From assembly GCA_029222685.1 (NCBI GenBank), contig JARHVB010000002.1, positions 124,001 to 188,000 on the forward strand: DNA of 64,000 nt. The letters are read 5' to 3'. The number at the start of each line of letters is the position of its first letter. The first letter of the stretch is position 1. This DNA is from Terripilifer ovatus (lineage in GTDB: Bacteria; Pseudomonadota; Alphaproteobacteria; Rhizobiales; Beijerinckiaceae). A program made the translations under genes and the position numbers. The notes below the pieces were generated by a model. The model made no database searches. It was not told where the DNA came from and saw only the letters and a program-made list of their open reading frames with translations. Shown here piece by piece: positions 48,831 to 58,602 of the stretch.

Positions 48831-50633
48831 TCACGAAATCGCGCGCAGGGCGCGGACATTGTGTTCGAGGAGATAGAAGGCCCAGAGCTTGTCGGGAATA
48901 TTAGCGCGGCCGCTGAGATGCCATTCGACGAGTTTGTCGAGCGCGCCGTCCTTGAAGAATTCGCGCTGCCAGGTGTTGGCAAGGGCATCGAGCAGGCGCT
49001 CTTTCAGCGAGGTGCGGAACCAGCGCGACAGCGGCAGGTCGAAGCCGACCTTGCGGCGGTCGATGCAGGAGGCCGGAATGTGGCGGCGCGCCAGCTTGCG
49101 CAGCAGCACCTTCTGGGAGAAGCCGGAAATGAGATGGCGTTCGTCAAGGCTGGCGGCGAAGTCCGCCACGGCCCTTGTCACGAACGGTACGCGGGCCTCG
49201 ACGGAGGCATGCATGGTGGCGCGGTCTGCCGCCGTCAGCATGTCATCGGGCAGGCGATAATCCTGATCGAGCAGCAGCGCTTCGTTCAGTGTGCTGGCGA
49301 AGGGGGCATCGCCGACGGGGACCGCGAACAGTTCGCGCGCCAGCCACGGCTCGACGATCATGCTTGATCCGTGGAAGGTGCAATCGCCGGTCGCGAGTTT
49401 CGCGGCATGAATGAGCCTGGTGCGATGCGGCGCGAATCGCTCGATGCCATCGGCGATGGATGGGAAGAACCGCGCTGCCGGGTTGAGCTTCTTTGCCATG
49501 GCGAAGCGCCATTGCTGATGATAGCCGCCGAAGAATTCGTCGGCGCCTTCGCCGGCGAGCAGGACCTTGTAGCCGGCCTCACGGGCAAAGCGCGACAGCG
49601 CATAGAGCAGGACCGTCGACGGATTGGCGACCGCGTCGTCCATGATCAGCGGCCAGTCGGCGATGAGATCGATAAACTCGTCGTCTTCGCAGTACATGAC
49701 GTGATGCTTGAGGCCATAGCGCTGGGCGACGGCAGCAGCATGCTGGCTCTCGTCATAGGCGGCATCACGAAAGCCGATGGTGAAGGCGGAAAGATGATCG
49801 GTATGGCGCGCGGCGAAGGCGGTCATCAGGCCGGAATCGATGCCGCCGGAAAGAAGGGCCGCCACCGGCACATCGGAGATGAGATGGCGCTTGACGGAGG
49901 CGTCGAGGATGCTTTCGAGCTGATCGATGAGATCTTCCTCGGAGCCGGACAGGTTTTCAATTTTGCGCGGCAGCGCCCACTTCACCGTTTCGACCGACCA
50001 TGTGTCGAGATCGAGGATGAAGGCGTAGCCCGGCGCAACCTCGATGACATCCTTGAAGATGGTGTTGGAGGAGCGCATGCCGCGCGAGGTGTAGTATTCG
50101 ACCAGCGAATCCGGATTGATTTCCTTGCGCGACATGGCCATGAGCGGCGCAAGCGTCGAGGCGAAGGCGAAACTCGTCTCGTCCTTGTAGATATAGACGG
50201 GTTTTATTCCGAACTGGTCGCGGGCGATGATGAGCTTTTTGCCCTTCTGATCGAGATAGCCGAAGCCGAACATGCCTTCGGTCTTGTTCAGGAAGGACAG
50301 GCTCTCGCGGCCCATGCCCTTGAGCAGCACTTCCGTGTCGGACGAGGTGCGGTAGCTCTCGCCGGCCAGGCGGACGTCGCGATAGTTGTAGATTTCGCCG
50401 TTGAAGACCAAGGCGCCGTTGTCGTCGGACATCGGCTGCACGCCGCCGGCAAGATCGATGATCGACAGGCGGGTGTGGATCAGATCGACTTCGACATCGG
50501 GTGTCGGATGATAGGTGATGCGGTTCTGGGCATCCGGGCCGCGTCGGGCCAGATGTTTCAGCGATAGTTCGACGAAGCGATCACGCAAGAGCGGTTTGGG
50601 CTGGCGCAGCGCAATTCCTGCAATTCCACACAT
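48831..50633 (-). CDS. asnB: Asparagine synthase (glutamine-hydrolysing) family
   Basis: 600 aa. Cys2 of MCGIAGIALRQ is the glutaminase nucleophile. The class II amidotransferase domain runs to about 200 (RLSIIDLAGGVQPM, FNGEIYNYRD). The synthetase domain has the ATP pyrophosphatase loop LLSGGIDSGLMTAF and LLAGEGADEFFGGY. As first gene of the minus-strand run, divergent from the heparinase gene, it is more likely to amidate a carboxyl group of the polymer or a precursor than to make asparagine; that is inference from context. ATG at 50633. Confidence 0.9.
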   Translation of the reverse strand: MCGIAGIALRQPKPLLRDRFVELSLKHLARRGPDAQNRITYHPTPDVEVDLIHTRLSIIDLAGGVQPMSDDNGALVFNGEIYNYRDVRLAGESYRTSSDTEVLLKGMGRESLSFLNKTEGMFGFGYLDQKGKKLIIARDQFGIKPVYIYKDETSFAFASTLAPLMAMSRKEINPDSLVEYYTSRGMRSSNTIFKDVIEVAPGYAFILDLDTWSVETVKWALPRKIENLSGSEEDLIDQLESILDASVKRHLISDVPVAALLSGGIDSGLMTAFAARHTDHLSAFTIGFRDAAYDESQHAAAVAQRYGLKHHVMYCEDDEFIDLIADWPLIMDDAVANPSTVLLYALSRFAREAGYKVLLAGEGADEFFGGYHQQWRFAMAKKLNPAARFFPSIADGIERFAPHRTRLIHAAKLATGDCTFHGSSMIVEPWLARELFAVPVGDAPFASTLNEALLLDQDYRLPDDMLTAADRATMHASVEARVPFVTRAVADFAASLDERHLISGFSQKVLLRKLARRHIPASCIDRRKVGFDLPLSRWFRTSLKERLLDALANTWQREFFKDGALDKLVEWHLSGRANIPDKLWAFYLLEHNVRALRAIS

Positions 50634-50892
50634 GTCACATCGTCCCGCTTTTAAGCTTTTGTTAACCAGGCGACATGCTGGATTTACGTGCCGACAGGGC
50701 AGTTTGTGCCGCTATCAGCCTTCGATCGCGCCGGTACCTGTTACATGCTCCCGGTTCGTTTGTGCCAATCTGGCACAGCGCCGGTCGCTCAATTTCATTG
50801 CTTCAAACGTTGTGCCATACGTCTCATTTACAGAATGCTTCTACGATCTCCGAAGGTCGCCCTTATCGGGCTCGAATTTGGGCGAAGCGGGA
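50634..50892. promoter_or_regulatory. Divergent promoter region of the exopolysaccharide locus with TGTGCCA boxes
   Basis: 259 bp between the asnB and heparinase starts. A perfect dyad TGTGCCA-ATC-TGGCACA lies at 50761-50777; further copies are TTTGTGCC at 50703-50710 and TGTGCCA at 50811-50817. AAGCTT-type AT-rich sequence with AAGCTTTTG near 50652-50664 is nearer the asnB side. The repeated box suggests a single regulator acting on both operons. No gene seen here. Confidence 0.55.
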
Positions 50893-52893
50893 ATGTTGAA
50901 TCGCATTCAATGGTATGGTGCGCGATTAGCCGCCATGAGTGCGCCGGAGATCGCGCATCGCGTTGCTGAACTCTCAAGGAAATCCCGGTTTCGCGGTGAA
51001 AAGCGCGGCTGGGATGCCATCGAGGTCGACTGCGGCGGATCGTTTACCAAACTCGGGGATTTGCTGGCGCTGCTGCGCTCCGTGCCGCTGGATTGCGGCG
51101 TTTCGTTCGATGCGAAAAGTTATCTGGGCCGCAAATGGCCGGCTGCCCGTTTCGATGAGGCCGGTCGCAATGCGATCCTGCCACATACGGGCTTGTGGCG
51201 GTTCGATCCCGTGTCGGGCAAGGCATGGCCCGGCGCGGAGAAGGCCGGTTTCGATATCGAAGTGCGGATGACGAGCGCCAGGCCAGACGATCAATATCGG
51301 TTTGGCGATGTTAAATATGTCTGGGAACCAGCGCGTTTGCAGGTTCTGCACTGGTTGGCCGTCGAAGCGGCTCATGGATCGGAACTGGCCTATGCGACGG
51401 CCATGTCCTGGGTTCGGTCGTGGATGGACAGCAATCCGCCTTGGCGCGGCATCCATTGGATTTCAGGCATCGAGATTGCGCTGCGAATTATTTCCGTCAC
51501 CCTGCTGATCGCCGCCCGCAGCGAAATGGGCGTGAGCGATGAGGACGGCAGGCGGCTGAACCTGTTCGTCATGGCGCATGCCTCCTGGCTGGCGCAGTTT
51601 CCGTCGCGCTATTCGTCAGCCAACAACCATAGAGTCGCCGAAGGGCTGGGTCTGTTTCTGGCGGGGCTGATCCTGCCGCCGTCGCCGCAGCAGGTCGGTT
51701 TCGAGACGGAAGGGCGACGTATCCTGCAGCAGGAAGCGCTGCTGCAGATCTACCCGGATGGGGTCGGCGCCGAGCAATCGCCGACCTATCAGGCGTTCAC
51801 GATGGAGCTGATCGCGTTCGGGCAACTGGTGGCGCGGGGGCTGGGAAAGACTTTGGGGCGCAATGTCGATGACCGGCTTCGCGCGGGAGCGCATTTCCTG
51901 GCGGCACTCCAGGACGGCGAGGGGCGGGTCCCTGCCATCGGCGATGATGACGAAGGGCGGGCCATCACCTGCACCGGCGTCGCCGAGCCGCTCTATGTGG
52001 CTTCCGTCATTCAATCGATCATGGGCCTGTTAGGCGAGCCCGGTCTTTCTTCGAAAGGGCCGGGTTATCTGCGCGAGTTTCTCTTTCACGCGCCGAAGGC
52101 GGCAGACAAGGCGATGCCGGACAGTGCCGTCGTACAGGTCTTCGCGGACGGCGGCTATACGGTCGTCAGGGACCGGGCAGCGGATCACCGCTATCAATTG
52201 ATATTCGATCATGGCCCGCTGGGATACCTTTCGCTGGCCGCGCATGGGCATGCGGATGCACTTTCCGTCTGGCTGAATGTGGACGACAGGCCTGTCTTCA
52301 TCGATGCGGGGACCTGGCTCTATCATTCAGGCCGCGATGCCCGCCGCGAACTGCGCCGGTCATTCGTCCACAATACCCTGTCGTTTCCGGTGCAGTCGCA
52401 AAGCGAGCCGTCGAGCGCCTTCTCCTGGGCCAACAAGGCCGCGGCGCGTTTGCTCGCCCATTCTGTTTCCAGCGACAGTTGGATGCTTGAGGGGGAGCAT
52501 GACGGCTTCGTCAGGCGGGCCGGCGTGCGTCATGTCCGGCGTATTGAGCGGCGGGACGATGGATTTTCGATCCAGGATCGTCTTGTCGGAGCAAGCCGCC
52601 CTGTCTCGTGCGAGATCGCATTCCTGATCGCGCCGCATTTATCTGTCGATGTCGAAGATAAGCGGATCGTGGTGTTGCGCGACGAGAACAGGGGGGCGGT
52701 TTTGCGCCTTACCGGCTCGTCGGAGTTGAACTGTCGGGTCGAGCGGGGCGACTTCAAATCCTGTCGCGGTATTTACTCGCCCTCTTTCGGTGAGTTGGCC
52801 GCTACCAGCCAGTTGGTCTTCACGGGTGCGATTGGTGCGGAGGGATGCGCAATTCTCTGCGAGCTTCTCGGCTCGGGAGCGCCTCGCGCATGA
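50893..52893 (+). CDS. Heparinase II/III-family polysaccharide lyase-like protein
   Basis: 666 aa; ATG at 50893. The (alpha/alpha) toroid (about 60-380) holds SSANNHRVAEGLGLFLAGL, with the conserved Asn-His. The beta-sandwich domain (about 400-660) carries HGHADALSVWLNVDDRPVFIDAGTWLYHSGRDARRELRRSFVHNTL, the hallmark of heparinase II/III proteins. No clear signal peptide, unlike true secreted lyases. Family enzymes eliminate uronic-acid linkages. In polymer gene clusters they may trim or edit the growing chain, although non-lyase roles are also known. Coupled to the next glycosyltransferase gene by ATGA. Confidence 0.9.
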   Translation: MLNRIQWYGARLAAMSAPEIAHRVAELSRKSRFRGEKRGWDAIEVDCGGSFTKLGDLLALLRSVPLDCGVSFDAKSYLGRKWPAARFDEAGRNAILPHTGLWRFDPVSGKAWPGAEKAGFDIEVRMTSARPDDQYRFGDVKYVWEPARLQVLHWLAVEAAHGSELAYATAMSWVRSWMDSNPPWRGIHWISGIEIALRIISVTLLIAARSEMGVSDEDGRRLNLFVMAHASWLAQFPSRYSSANNHRVAEGLGLFLAGLILPPSPQQVGFETEGRRILQQEALLQIYPDGVGAEQSPTYQAFTMELIAFGQLVARGLGKTLGRNVDDRLRAGAHFLAALQDGEGRVPAIGDDDEGRAITCTGVAEPLYVASVIQSIMGLLGEPGLSSKGPGYLREFLFHAPKAADKAMPDSAVVQVFADGGYTVVRDRAADHRYQLIFDHGPLGYLSLAAHGHADALSVWLNVDDRPVFIDAGTWLYHSGRDARRELRRSFVHNTLSFPVQSQSEPSSAFSWANKAAARLLAHSVSSDSWMLEGEHDGFVRRAGVRHVRRIERRDDGFSIQDRLVGASRPVSCEIAFLIAPHLSVDVEDKRIVVLRDENRGAVLRLTGSSELNCRVERGDFKSCRGIYSPSFGELAATSQLVFTGAIGAEGCAILCELLGSGAPRA

Positions 52894-53990
52894 CGATTGT
52901 GGAGACGTCCTCCAAAGGCCGCCTGCTGATCGTCACGCCGGTTGGGGTCGAAGGCCAGGGCGGCATCGACCGTCTGCTCGTCTATTTCCTCGACTGGGTG
53001 CGGGCGAACAATATCCCGCTGACGATGGATCACGTCGGCGCGCGGGGAGAATGGAAGGGCCCGTGGTGGGTGCTGCATTTTCTTGGCGCGATAGCCAGGT
53101 TCACCTGGCTGCTGCTCACCAGGAAATATGCGCTGGTGCATATCCATGTGTCGACGGACGGCAGCGCCCTGCGCAAGGTCGTGCTGGGCAAGATCGCAAA
53201 ACTATTCGGTACGCCATATATCATCCACTTCCACGGCATGGTCAGCGCGGAAGCGATCAGGAACAATCCGCCCTGGCTGCGCGCGTTGGGCGTGCTGGCA
53301 AGGGATGCTGCCAGGGTGATCGTTCTGGGCGAGGCGTTTCGCGGTCCGTTCCGGGATGTGCTGGGCGTTGCCGATGAACGGATTGCCGTCATTCATAACG
53401 GCGTGCCGGATATTCGCGACGATGCGGCGGTCCCGCATCTGCGTGCGGAGGCGCTCTCGCTGCTGTTCTGCGGGGAAGTCGGCGACCGTAAGGGCGTGGA
53501 CCTGCTGATTGCGGCGCTGGCGCAGATGCAGGCTCAGCAATCCTCCTGGGACTGCACGATCGCCGGCAACGGCTCCATGGAGCCGTATCGCGAAGCCATG
53601 GCGCAATCTGGAATTGCGGATCATGTGAAGGTCACCGGCTGGCTGTCGTTGCCGGAAGTTCACAAGCTGATGCGAGCGGCCGATGTCGTGGTGCTGCCTT
53701 CCCGCGCCGAGGCGCTGCCGCTATCGTTGATCGAAGGTGCTGCGGCGGGCAATGCACTCGTGGCGACCGATGTCGGCGCGGTGCGCGATGTCGTGAATGA
53801 CGATGTCAACGGCATCGTGGTGCGCCACGATGCCAGCGATATTGCGGCTGCCTTGCGCCGCCTGATCGCCGATCAGGCTGTTCTTGCCAGGATGCAGGTG
53901 GCCTCGCGGGCGCTTTACGAGCGGCAATTCACCGTGCCTGTCTTTGCGCGAAATATTCTGGATATCTATCGTTCTTTCGGGCTGCTCTAG
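52890..53990 (+). CDS. Family-4-type glycosyltransferase
   Basis: 366 aa; ATG at 52890 overlaps the heparinase stop. GT-B fold with LIVTPVGVEGQGGIDRLL at the start (glycine-rich loop), IHFHGMVSAEAI, the acceptor-to-donor link FCGEVGDRKGVDLLIAAL, and the donor motif LPSRAEALPLSLIEGAAAGNALVATDVGAVRDVV. It adds one sugar of the repeat unit. Its stop overlaps the last 4 bp of the convergent GH5 gene. Confidence 0.9.
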   Translation: MTIVETSSKGRLLIVTPVGVEGQGGIDRLLVYFLDWVRANNIPLTMDHVGARGEWKGPWWVLHFLGAIARFTWLLLTRKYALVHIHVSTDGSALRKVVLGKIAKLFGTPYIIHFHGMVSAEAIRNNPPWLRALGVLARDAARVIVLGEAFRGPFRDVLGVADERIAVIHNGVPDIRDDAAVPHLRAEALSLLFCGEVGDRKGVDLLIAALAQMQAQQSSWDCTIAGNGSMEPYREAMAQSGIADHVKVTGWLSLPEVHKLMRAADVVVLPSRAEALPLSLIEGAAAGNALVATDVGAVRDVVNDDVNGIVVRHDASDIAAALRRLIADQAVLARMQVASRALYERQFTVPVFARNILDIYRSFGLL

Positions 53991-55357
53991 CCGCCCGGTC
54001 GGTTCGCCTGGAACTTGTCGATCCCGGGCAAGGTCAGCCCAAGCGCATGAACGGTGCCTTCATGCAGCGCCGCTTTGTTCTTCTCCTCGACAAGGCCCAT
54101 GCTGGTGTCATTGATGTCCCAGAGCGACCAGGCGAAGCCACGGCGTTCGGCTGCGGTTCTGACGGCGCGCATCCAGGCTTCGCGGAAATGCGCGCGCGCG
54201 CCGGAGGCGGTGGAGCTGTCGCGCATGACGCCGAATTCACCGAGATAGATTCGATCGGGCGTAACATTGTTCTTCGCCGCCCAGGCGGCGACAGTCGAAA
54301 AATCCTGCTGGATCGACTTCTCGCTGTAGTCGGCCTTCACATAGGCATCGACGGCTGCAAACGCCTGCTCCTTGAGTTTGGCGCGATCCGGGTCGGGGGG
54401 CGCCCGGTCGGTATCGATCCTGGCGGCGATGAGATCGCGAATGGGCTGAACGTGGGTCTCTGCCGCCGGCCAGGCGATGCCGGCCAGATAGCGATAGTAG
54501 AGCATATTGGATTGCGAGGTGACAACGCCCTGGTGGGTGAACGTGTGCGGATCGTAATAGTGGAACGACCAGTAGATGTTCGGATCGGCGAAGGCGCCTC
54601 CATCGATATATTGGAGGCCGAGAATGCCGCCGCTGCAGGCGCCAGTCAGGATCACCGGCAGGTTCGCATTTTCCTTGCGGACGGCAGCGAGAAAAATCGA
54701 CTGCATTTTCTGCCAGCGCGCGGCGCTGTGAGCATCGTAGCCGTAGGGGGGCTCGTTCATCATTTCGAGGATGATGCGCGATTCCCCGCTCGCCTTCACC
54801 GCGCGGGCGACGCTGGCGAGCATGTTCGTGTAGGCGTGAAACTGCTCGCTCGTCTGATCGGCGACGATGCGCTCGGGGGCGAAGCGGGCGATCTGCTGGG
54901 TTGGATGAAAATCGATGATGACGTTGAAGTCCGCAGCGATCAGCTCGCGGCAGCGGCGCAGCAGGATTTCATTCGCCTGCTCCAATTGCTCAGGCGTCGC
55001 CTGCAGGAACGGACCCGGATCAACCGTCATGCGGATATGATCGAGGCCGCTCTCGCGGAAGGCCCGCAGCATGGCAGGGTCGACGCCGAAATGCGGGGCG
55101 GCGAAGGGCGGCCACGCATAACGCGCCGGATTGGCGGGATCGAGATCGGCCCAGTTCATCATCGTATGAATGGAGCCGCCACGGCGCAGAATGGCCGGCG
55201 TGGAAAGCGGACGGGCCATGGCTTCGATGCCGTCCGCGTAACGCGAACTCGCCGCCAGATAGGCCGCGGCGCCGGTCAGCGCCACGGAGCCGACGATCAG
55301 AGTGCGGCGTGTCAGTTTCCCGCCGGAACGCTTGGAGGATGGCTGTCTGCTGCTCAT
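53987..55357 (-). CDS. Tat-exported GH5-type glycoside hydrolase
   Basis: 456 aa; ATG at 55357, GTG three codons earlier possible. The export signal is KLTRRTLIVGSVALTGAAAYLAA, with the twin arginines. The (beta/alpha)8 barrel has the acid/base Glu in RIILEMMNEPPYG and the nucleophile Glu in RIYLGEFGVM, the two family-5 glutamates, plus the strand FNVIIDFHPTQ. It probably cleaves beta-linked glycan in the periplasm, either processing the locus's own polymer or clearing it. It sits at the end of the locus in antisense orientation to the glycosyltransferase. Confidence 0.88.
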   Translation of the reverse strand: MSSRQPSSKRSGGKLTRRTLIVGSVALTGAAAYLAASSRYADGIEAMARPLSTPAILRRGGSIHTMMNWADLDPANPARYAWPPFAAPHFGVDPAMLRAFRESGLDHIRMTVDPGPFLQATPEQLEQANEILLRRCRELIAADFNVIIDFHPTQQIARFAPERIVADQTSEQFHAYTNMLASVARAVKASGESRIILEMMNEPPYGYDAHSAARWQKMQSIFLAAVRKENANLPVILTGACSGGILGLQYIDGGAFADPNIYWSFHYYDPHTFTHQGVVTSQSNMLYYRYLAGIAWPAAETHVQPIRDLIAARIDTDRAPPDPDRAKLKEQAFAAVDAYVKADYSEKSIQQDFSTVAAWAAKNNVTPDRIYLGEFGVMRDSSTASGARAHFREAWMRAVRTAAERRGFAWSLWDINDTSMGLVEEKNKAALHEGTVHALGLTLPGIDKFQANRPGG

Positions 55358-55497
55358 GATGGACACCGCGCGTCAGAATTCCAGGATACGGTCCGACGGA
55401 CAGTCTGCTCCAGGTCGGACCAGGCTGTGCCAATTCGAAACAAAGGAGAGGCCTATTCTCTCTGCCGATCTGCCGGAGCAAGAAGCGTGCGCGCCGA

Positions 55498-58400
55498 TTA
55501 ATGCGTTCCGGAAAGGTCAGCGAGGGCTGCTTCCTGCAGGACGCTGACGTGTTTCGCCCGGCTGAACCGGCTCATCAGCAGATAGATCAGCGGCGTCGAA
55601 TAGAACGTCAGGATCTGCGACAGAATCAGGCCGCCGACGATGGCGATGCCGAGCGGGCGGCGCAGTTCGGCGCCCGGACCATGGCCCAGCGCCAGCGGCA
55701 GCGCGCCGAGCATGGCGGCGAGCGTCGTCATCAGGATCGGCCGGAAGCGCTCGCGGCAGGCTTCGATGACGGCCTCGCGCGGCGCAAGCCGGCGCGCCCG
55801 TTCGGCGGCAATGGCGAAATCGACCATCATGATTCCGTTCTTCTTGACAATGCCGATGAGCATGATGATGGCGATGAAGGCGACCAGCGACAGCTCCGTG
55901 CCGGTGAGATTGAGGGCGATCAGGGCGCCGAGGCCGGCCGACGGAAGGGTCGAGATGATCGTCAGCGGGTGGATGAGGCTTTCGTAAAGAATGCCGAGAA
56001 TGATGTAGACGGAGACCAGCGCCGCGACGATCAGCCAGATCTGGTTCTGGTTGCTGTCGCGGAAGGCCTTGGCGTCGCCGGCGAAATCGGCCGTGATGAC
56101 GTCGGGCAGATGCAGTTCGCCGATGGCGGCGCGGAGCGCCTGCGACCCCTCGTCGATGCTGACGCCAGGCGCCAGATCGTAGGTGAAGGTGATGGCCGGA
56201 AACGGCCCCTGGTGATTGACCGACAGGACCGCGGCGCCACGCTCGACCCTGGCGACGGTCGACAACGGGACCTGAACGCCGCCGGCGCTCGGCACATAAA
56301 TATCGGTCAGGTCGTCAGGTTCTCGCTGTCGCGACGGCGAGATCTCCAGAATGACCTTGTACTGGTTGCGCTCGGTATAGATGGTCGAGATCTGCCGCTG
56401 GCTGAAGGCGTTCGACAGCGCGTTGTCGATATCCGTAATCTTGATGCCAAGCCGTGATGCGGCATTGCGGTCGATGACGACACTGGCCTGAAGACCGCCC
56501 TGCTGGCGGTCGCTCGCAACATCGACAAGCTGGGGCACGCGGCGAAGACGCGCGAGGACGATATCGGCCTGGCCGATAAGGGTTTGGAAATCACTGCTCG
56601 TCAGCGTGAACTGATAGGGAGAGCGTCCGGCGCGGCCACCGACGTTCACGTCCTGCATGGCGATCAGGTAGGAGTCGATGCCGATAATCCGGGCGAGTTT
56701 CGGCCGCAGCCGGGCAATCACATCGCGCGATGCCGCCTTGTCCGGGCCGCTGGTCTTCAGCGCGACATTGAGGCGGCCGGAATTGACCGCGCTGCCGTTG
56801 CCGATGAAAGAAGCCAGCGACTCCACGGCAGGGTCGGCCATGATGGTGTCGGCCACTTTCTGTTGCAGGATAAGCGTTGCTTCATAGGAACTGTCCTGCG
56901 ACGCCTCGGTCCAGCCACCCAGGAGGCCGGTATCGTCCTGCGCCAGCCAGCCTTTCGGGGTTGTCCGATAGAGCTGGACCGTCAAGGCGATCGTTAGCAG
57001 GAAGAGCACCAGGCCGAGCCGGGGAAACCGCAGGGCAACGCGGAGCGAAGCGATATAGGCCTCGGTGAGGCGGTTGAACAAGCCGTCCATCATCTCGTCG
57101 AGCCGGTTGCGCTTGCCGGTGTCCTTGGGCATGAAATGGCCGCAGATCATCGGCGTGACGGTGAGCGAAACGATCATCGAAATGACGATGGCGAATGACA
57201 GGGTCATCGAGAATTCGCGGAACAGCCGTCCGGGAATGCCGCCCATGAACAGCAGCGGAATGAAGGCCGCAATCAGCGAGACGCTGATCGAGACGACCGT
57301 GAACCCGATCTGCCGCGTGCCGGCGAGCGCCGCCTCCAGGCGTCCGACGCCGTTTTCCATATTGCGATGGATGTTCTCGATCATCACGATCGCATCGTCG
57401 ACGACGAAGCCGACGGCAACCGTGATCGCCATCAGCGACAGATTGTCGATCGAATAGCCGGCAAGCCACATGACGCCGAACGTGCCCGATAGCGACAGCG
57501 GCACGGCAATGGCTGCCGCCGCCGTGGACGAGACGCGGCGCAGGAAGAGAAACACCACCATCGTCACCAGGCCGATGGAAATGGCGAGCGTCTTCTGCAG
57601 GTCGAGGATCGAGGCACGGATCGTGGTCGAACGATCGGACATGATCGAAAAATCGACGCCGGCGGGCATCCACTTGCGCAGTTCCGGCAGGATGTTCTTC
57701 ACCCCGTCGATCGTTTCGATGATGTTGGCGGACGCTTCCTTGGTGACGTTGAGAATGACGGCGGGCTTGCCGTTGTACCATCCGGCGGTGCGGCTGTTCC
57801 TGGTGCCTGGGATAACGGAGGCGATATCGCCGAGACGGATGATCTTGCTGTTTTTGACGCTGACGACGACGTTCTGATAGTCCGCGGGGGTATTGAGCTG
57901 GCCGTCGATGCCGAGCGTTTCCGCGCTGCCGCCATGATCGAATGCGCCGACGGGCGAGATGAAGGATGAATTGACGACGGCGGTGCGGACGTCTTCAAGG
58001 CCGAGGCCCATGGCGGCGATCCGGGCGGGATCGACGCGCACGCGGATGGCGGGCTGTTCGGCACCGCTGACTGTGACTTCGCCGACGCCGCGCACTTGCG
58101 CGATGCGCTGAGCGATCAGCGTGTCGGCGATGTCATAGAGCGCTGACGGGGCCAGGTTGTCGGATGTCATGGCCAGGATCATCACCGGGCGCGACGCGGG
58201 ATTGAATTTTCGCAGGCGAGGAAAGGCAGGCAGATCGCTTGGCAGGTCTGGCACCGCGACATTGAGCGCAGCCTGTACGTCGCGAGCCGCGCTCTCCACC
58301 TTCCGCGACAGATCGAACTGCATGATGATGAGGGTCTGTCCGAGAAAACTCGAAGAGGTCATCTCGGTGACGCCGGAGATCGATCCGAGCGCCCGCTCGA

Positions 58401-58602
58401 GCGGCGCGGCAACGCTGGCTGCCATGGTCTCGGGATCGGCACCAGGCCGGCCTGCACTGATCACGATGGTTGGAAACTCGACGGAGGGCATGCTCGCCAC
58501 GGGCAGAAACGGATAGGCCACCAACCCGGCAAACATAAGCGCCGCGGCAAGCAGCGCGGTTCCGATCGGCCTGAGAATGAAAACCGCGGACGGATTCGTC
58601 AT
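55498..58602 (-). CDS. RND-family inner-membrane efflux pump (second pump)
   Basis: 1034 aa; ATG at 58602 overlaps the upstream pump's TGA. Twelve membrane helices in two repeats. Proton-relay aspartates are in AVGFVVDDAIVMIENIHR (TM4) and the lysine in LIGIVKKNGIMMVDFA (TM10). Porter domains are complete. It is a distinct protein from the pump encoded by 58599-61760, so the two probably form an MdtBC/MuxBC-like heteromeric pump for drugs or other amphiphiles. Terminates the operon; 140 bp separate it from the GH5 gene. Confidence 0.93.
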   Translation of the reverse strand: MTNPSAVFILRPIGTALLAAALMFAGLVAYPFLPVASMPSVEFPTIVISAGRPGADPETMAASVAAPLERALGSISGVTEMTSSSFLGQTLIIMQFDLSRKVESAARDVQAALNVAVPDLPSDLPAFPRLRKFNPASRPVMILAMTSDNLAPSALYDIADTLIAQRIAQVRGVGEVTVSGAEQPAIRVRVDPARIAAMGLGLEDVRTAVVNSSFISPVGAFDHGGSAETLGIDGQLNTPADYQNVVVSVKNSKIIRLGDIASVIPGTRNSRTAGWYNGKPAVILNVTKEASANIIETIDGVKNILPELRKWMPAGVDFSIMSDRSTTIRASILDLQKTLAISIGLVTMVVFLFLRRVSSTAAAAIAVPLSLSGTFGVMWLAGYSIDNLSLMAITVAVGFVVDDAIVMIENIHRNMENGVGRLEAALAGTRQIGFTVVSISVSLIAAFIPLLFMGGIPGRLFREFSMTLSFAIVISMIVSLTVTPMICGHFMPKDTGKRNRLDEMMDGLFNRLTEAYIASLRVALRFPRLGLVLFLLTIALTVQLYRTTPKGWLAQDDTGLLGGWTEASQDSSYEATLILQQKVADTIMADPAVESLASFIGNGSAVNSGRLNVALKTSGPDKAASRDVIARLRPKLARIIGIDSYLIAMQDVNVGGRAGRSPYQFTLTSSDFQTLIGQADIVLARLRRVPQLVDVASDRQQGGLQASVVIDRNAASRLGIKITDIDNALSNAFSQRQISTIYTERNQYKVILEISPSRQREPDDLTDIYVPSAGGVQVPLSTVARVERGAAVLSVNHQGPFPAITFTYDLAPGVSIDEGSQALRAAIGELHLPDVITADFAGDAKAFRDSNQNQIWLIVAALVSVYIILGILYESLIHPLTIISTLPSAGLGALIALNLTGTELSLVAFIAIIMLIGIVKKNGIMMVDFAIAAERARRLAPREAVIEACRERFRPILMTTLAAMLGALPLALGHGPGAELRRPLGIAIVGGLILSQILTFYSTPLIYLLMSRFSRAKHVSVLQEAALADLSGTH

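Noticed and set aside
50802..50817. Sigma-54-like promoter on the minus strand toward asnB (TGGCAC-N5-TTGA)
   Set aside because: The -12 element reads TTGA instead of TTGC; the match is explained as well by the repeated TGTGCCA box. No enhancer-binding protein gene is nearby.
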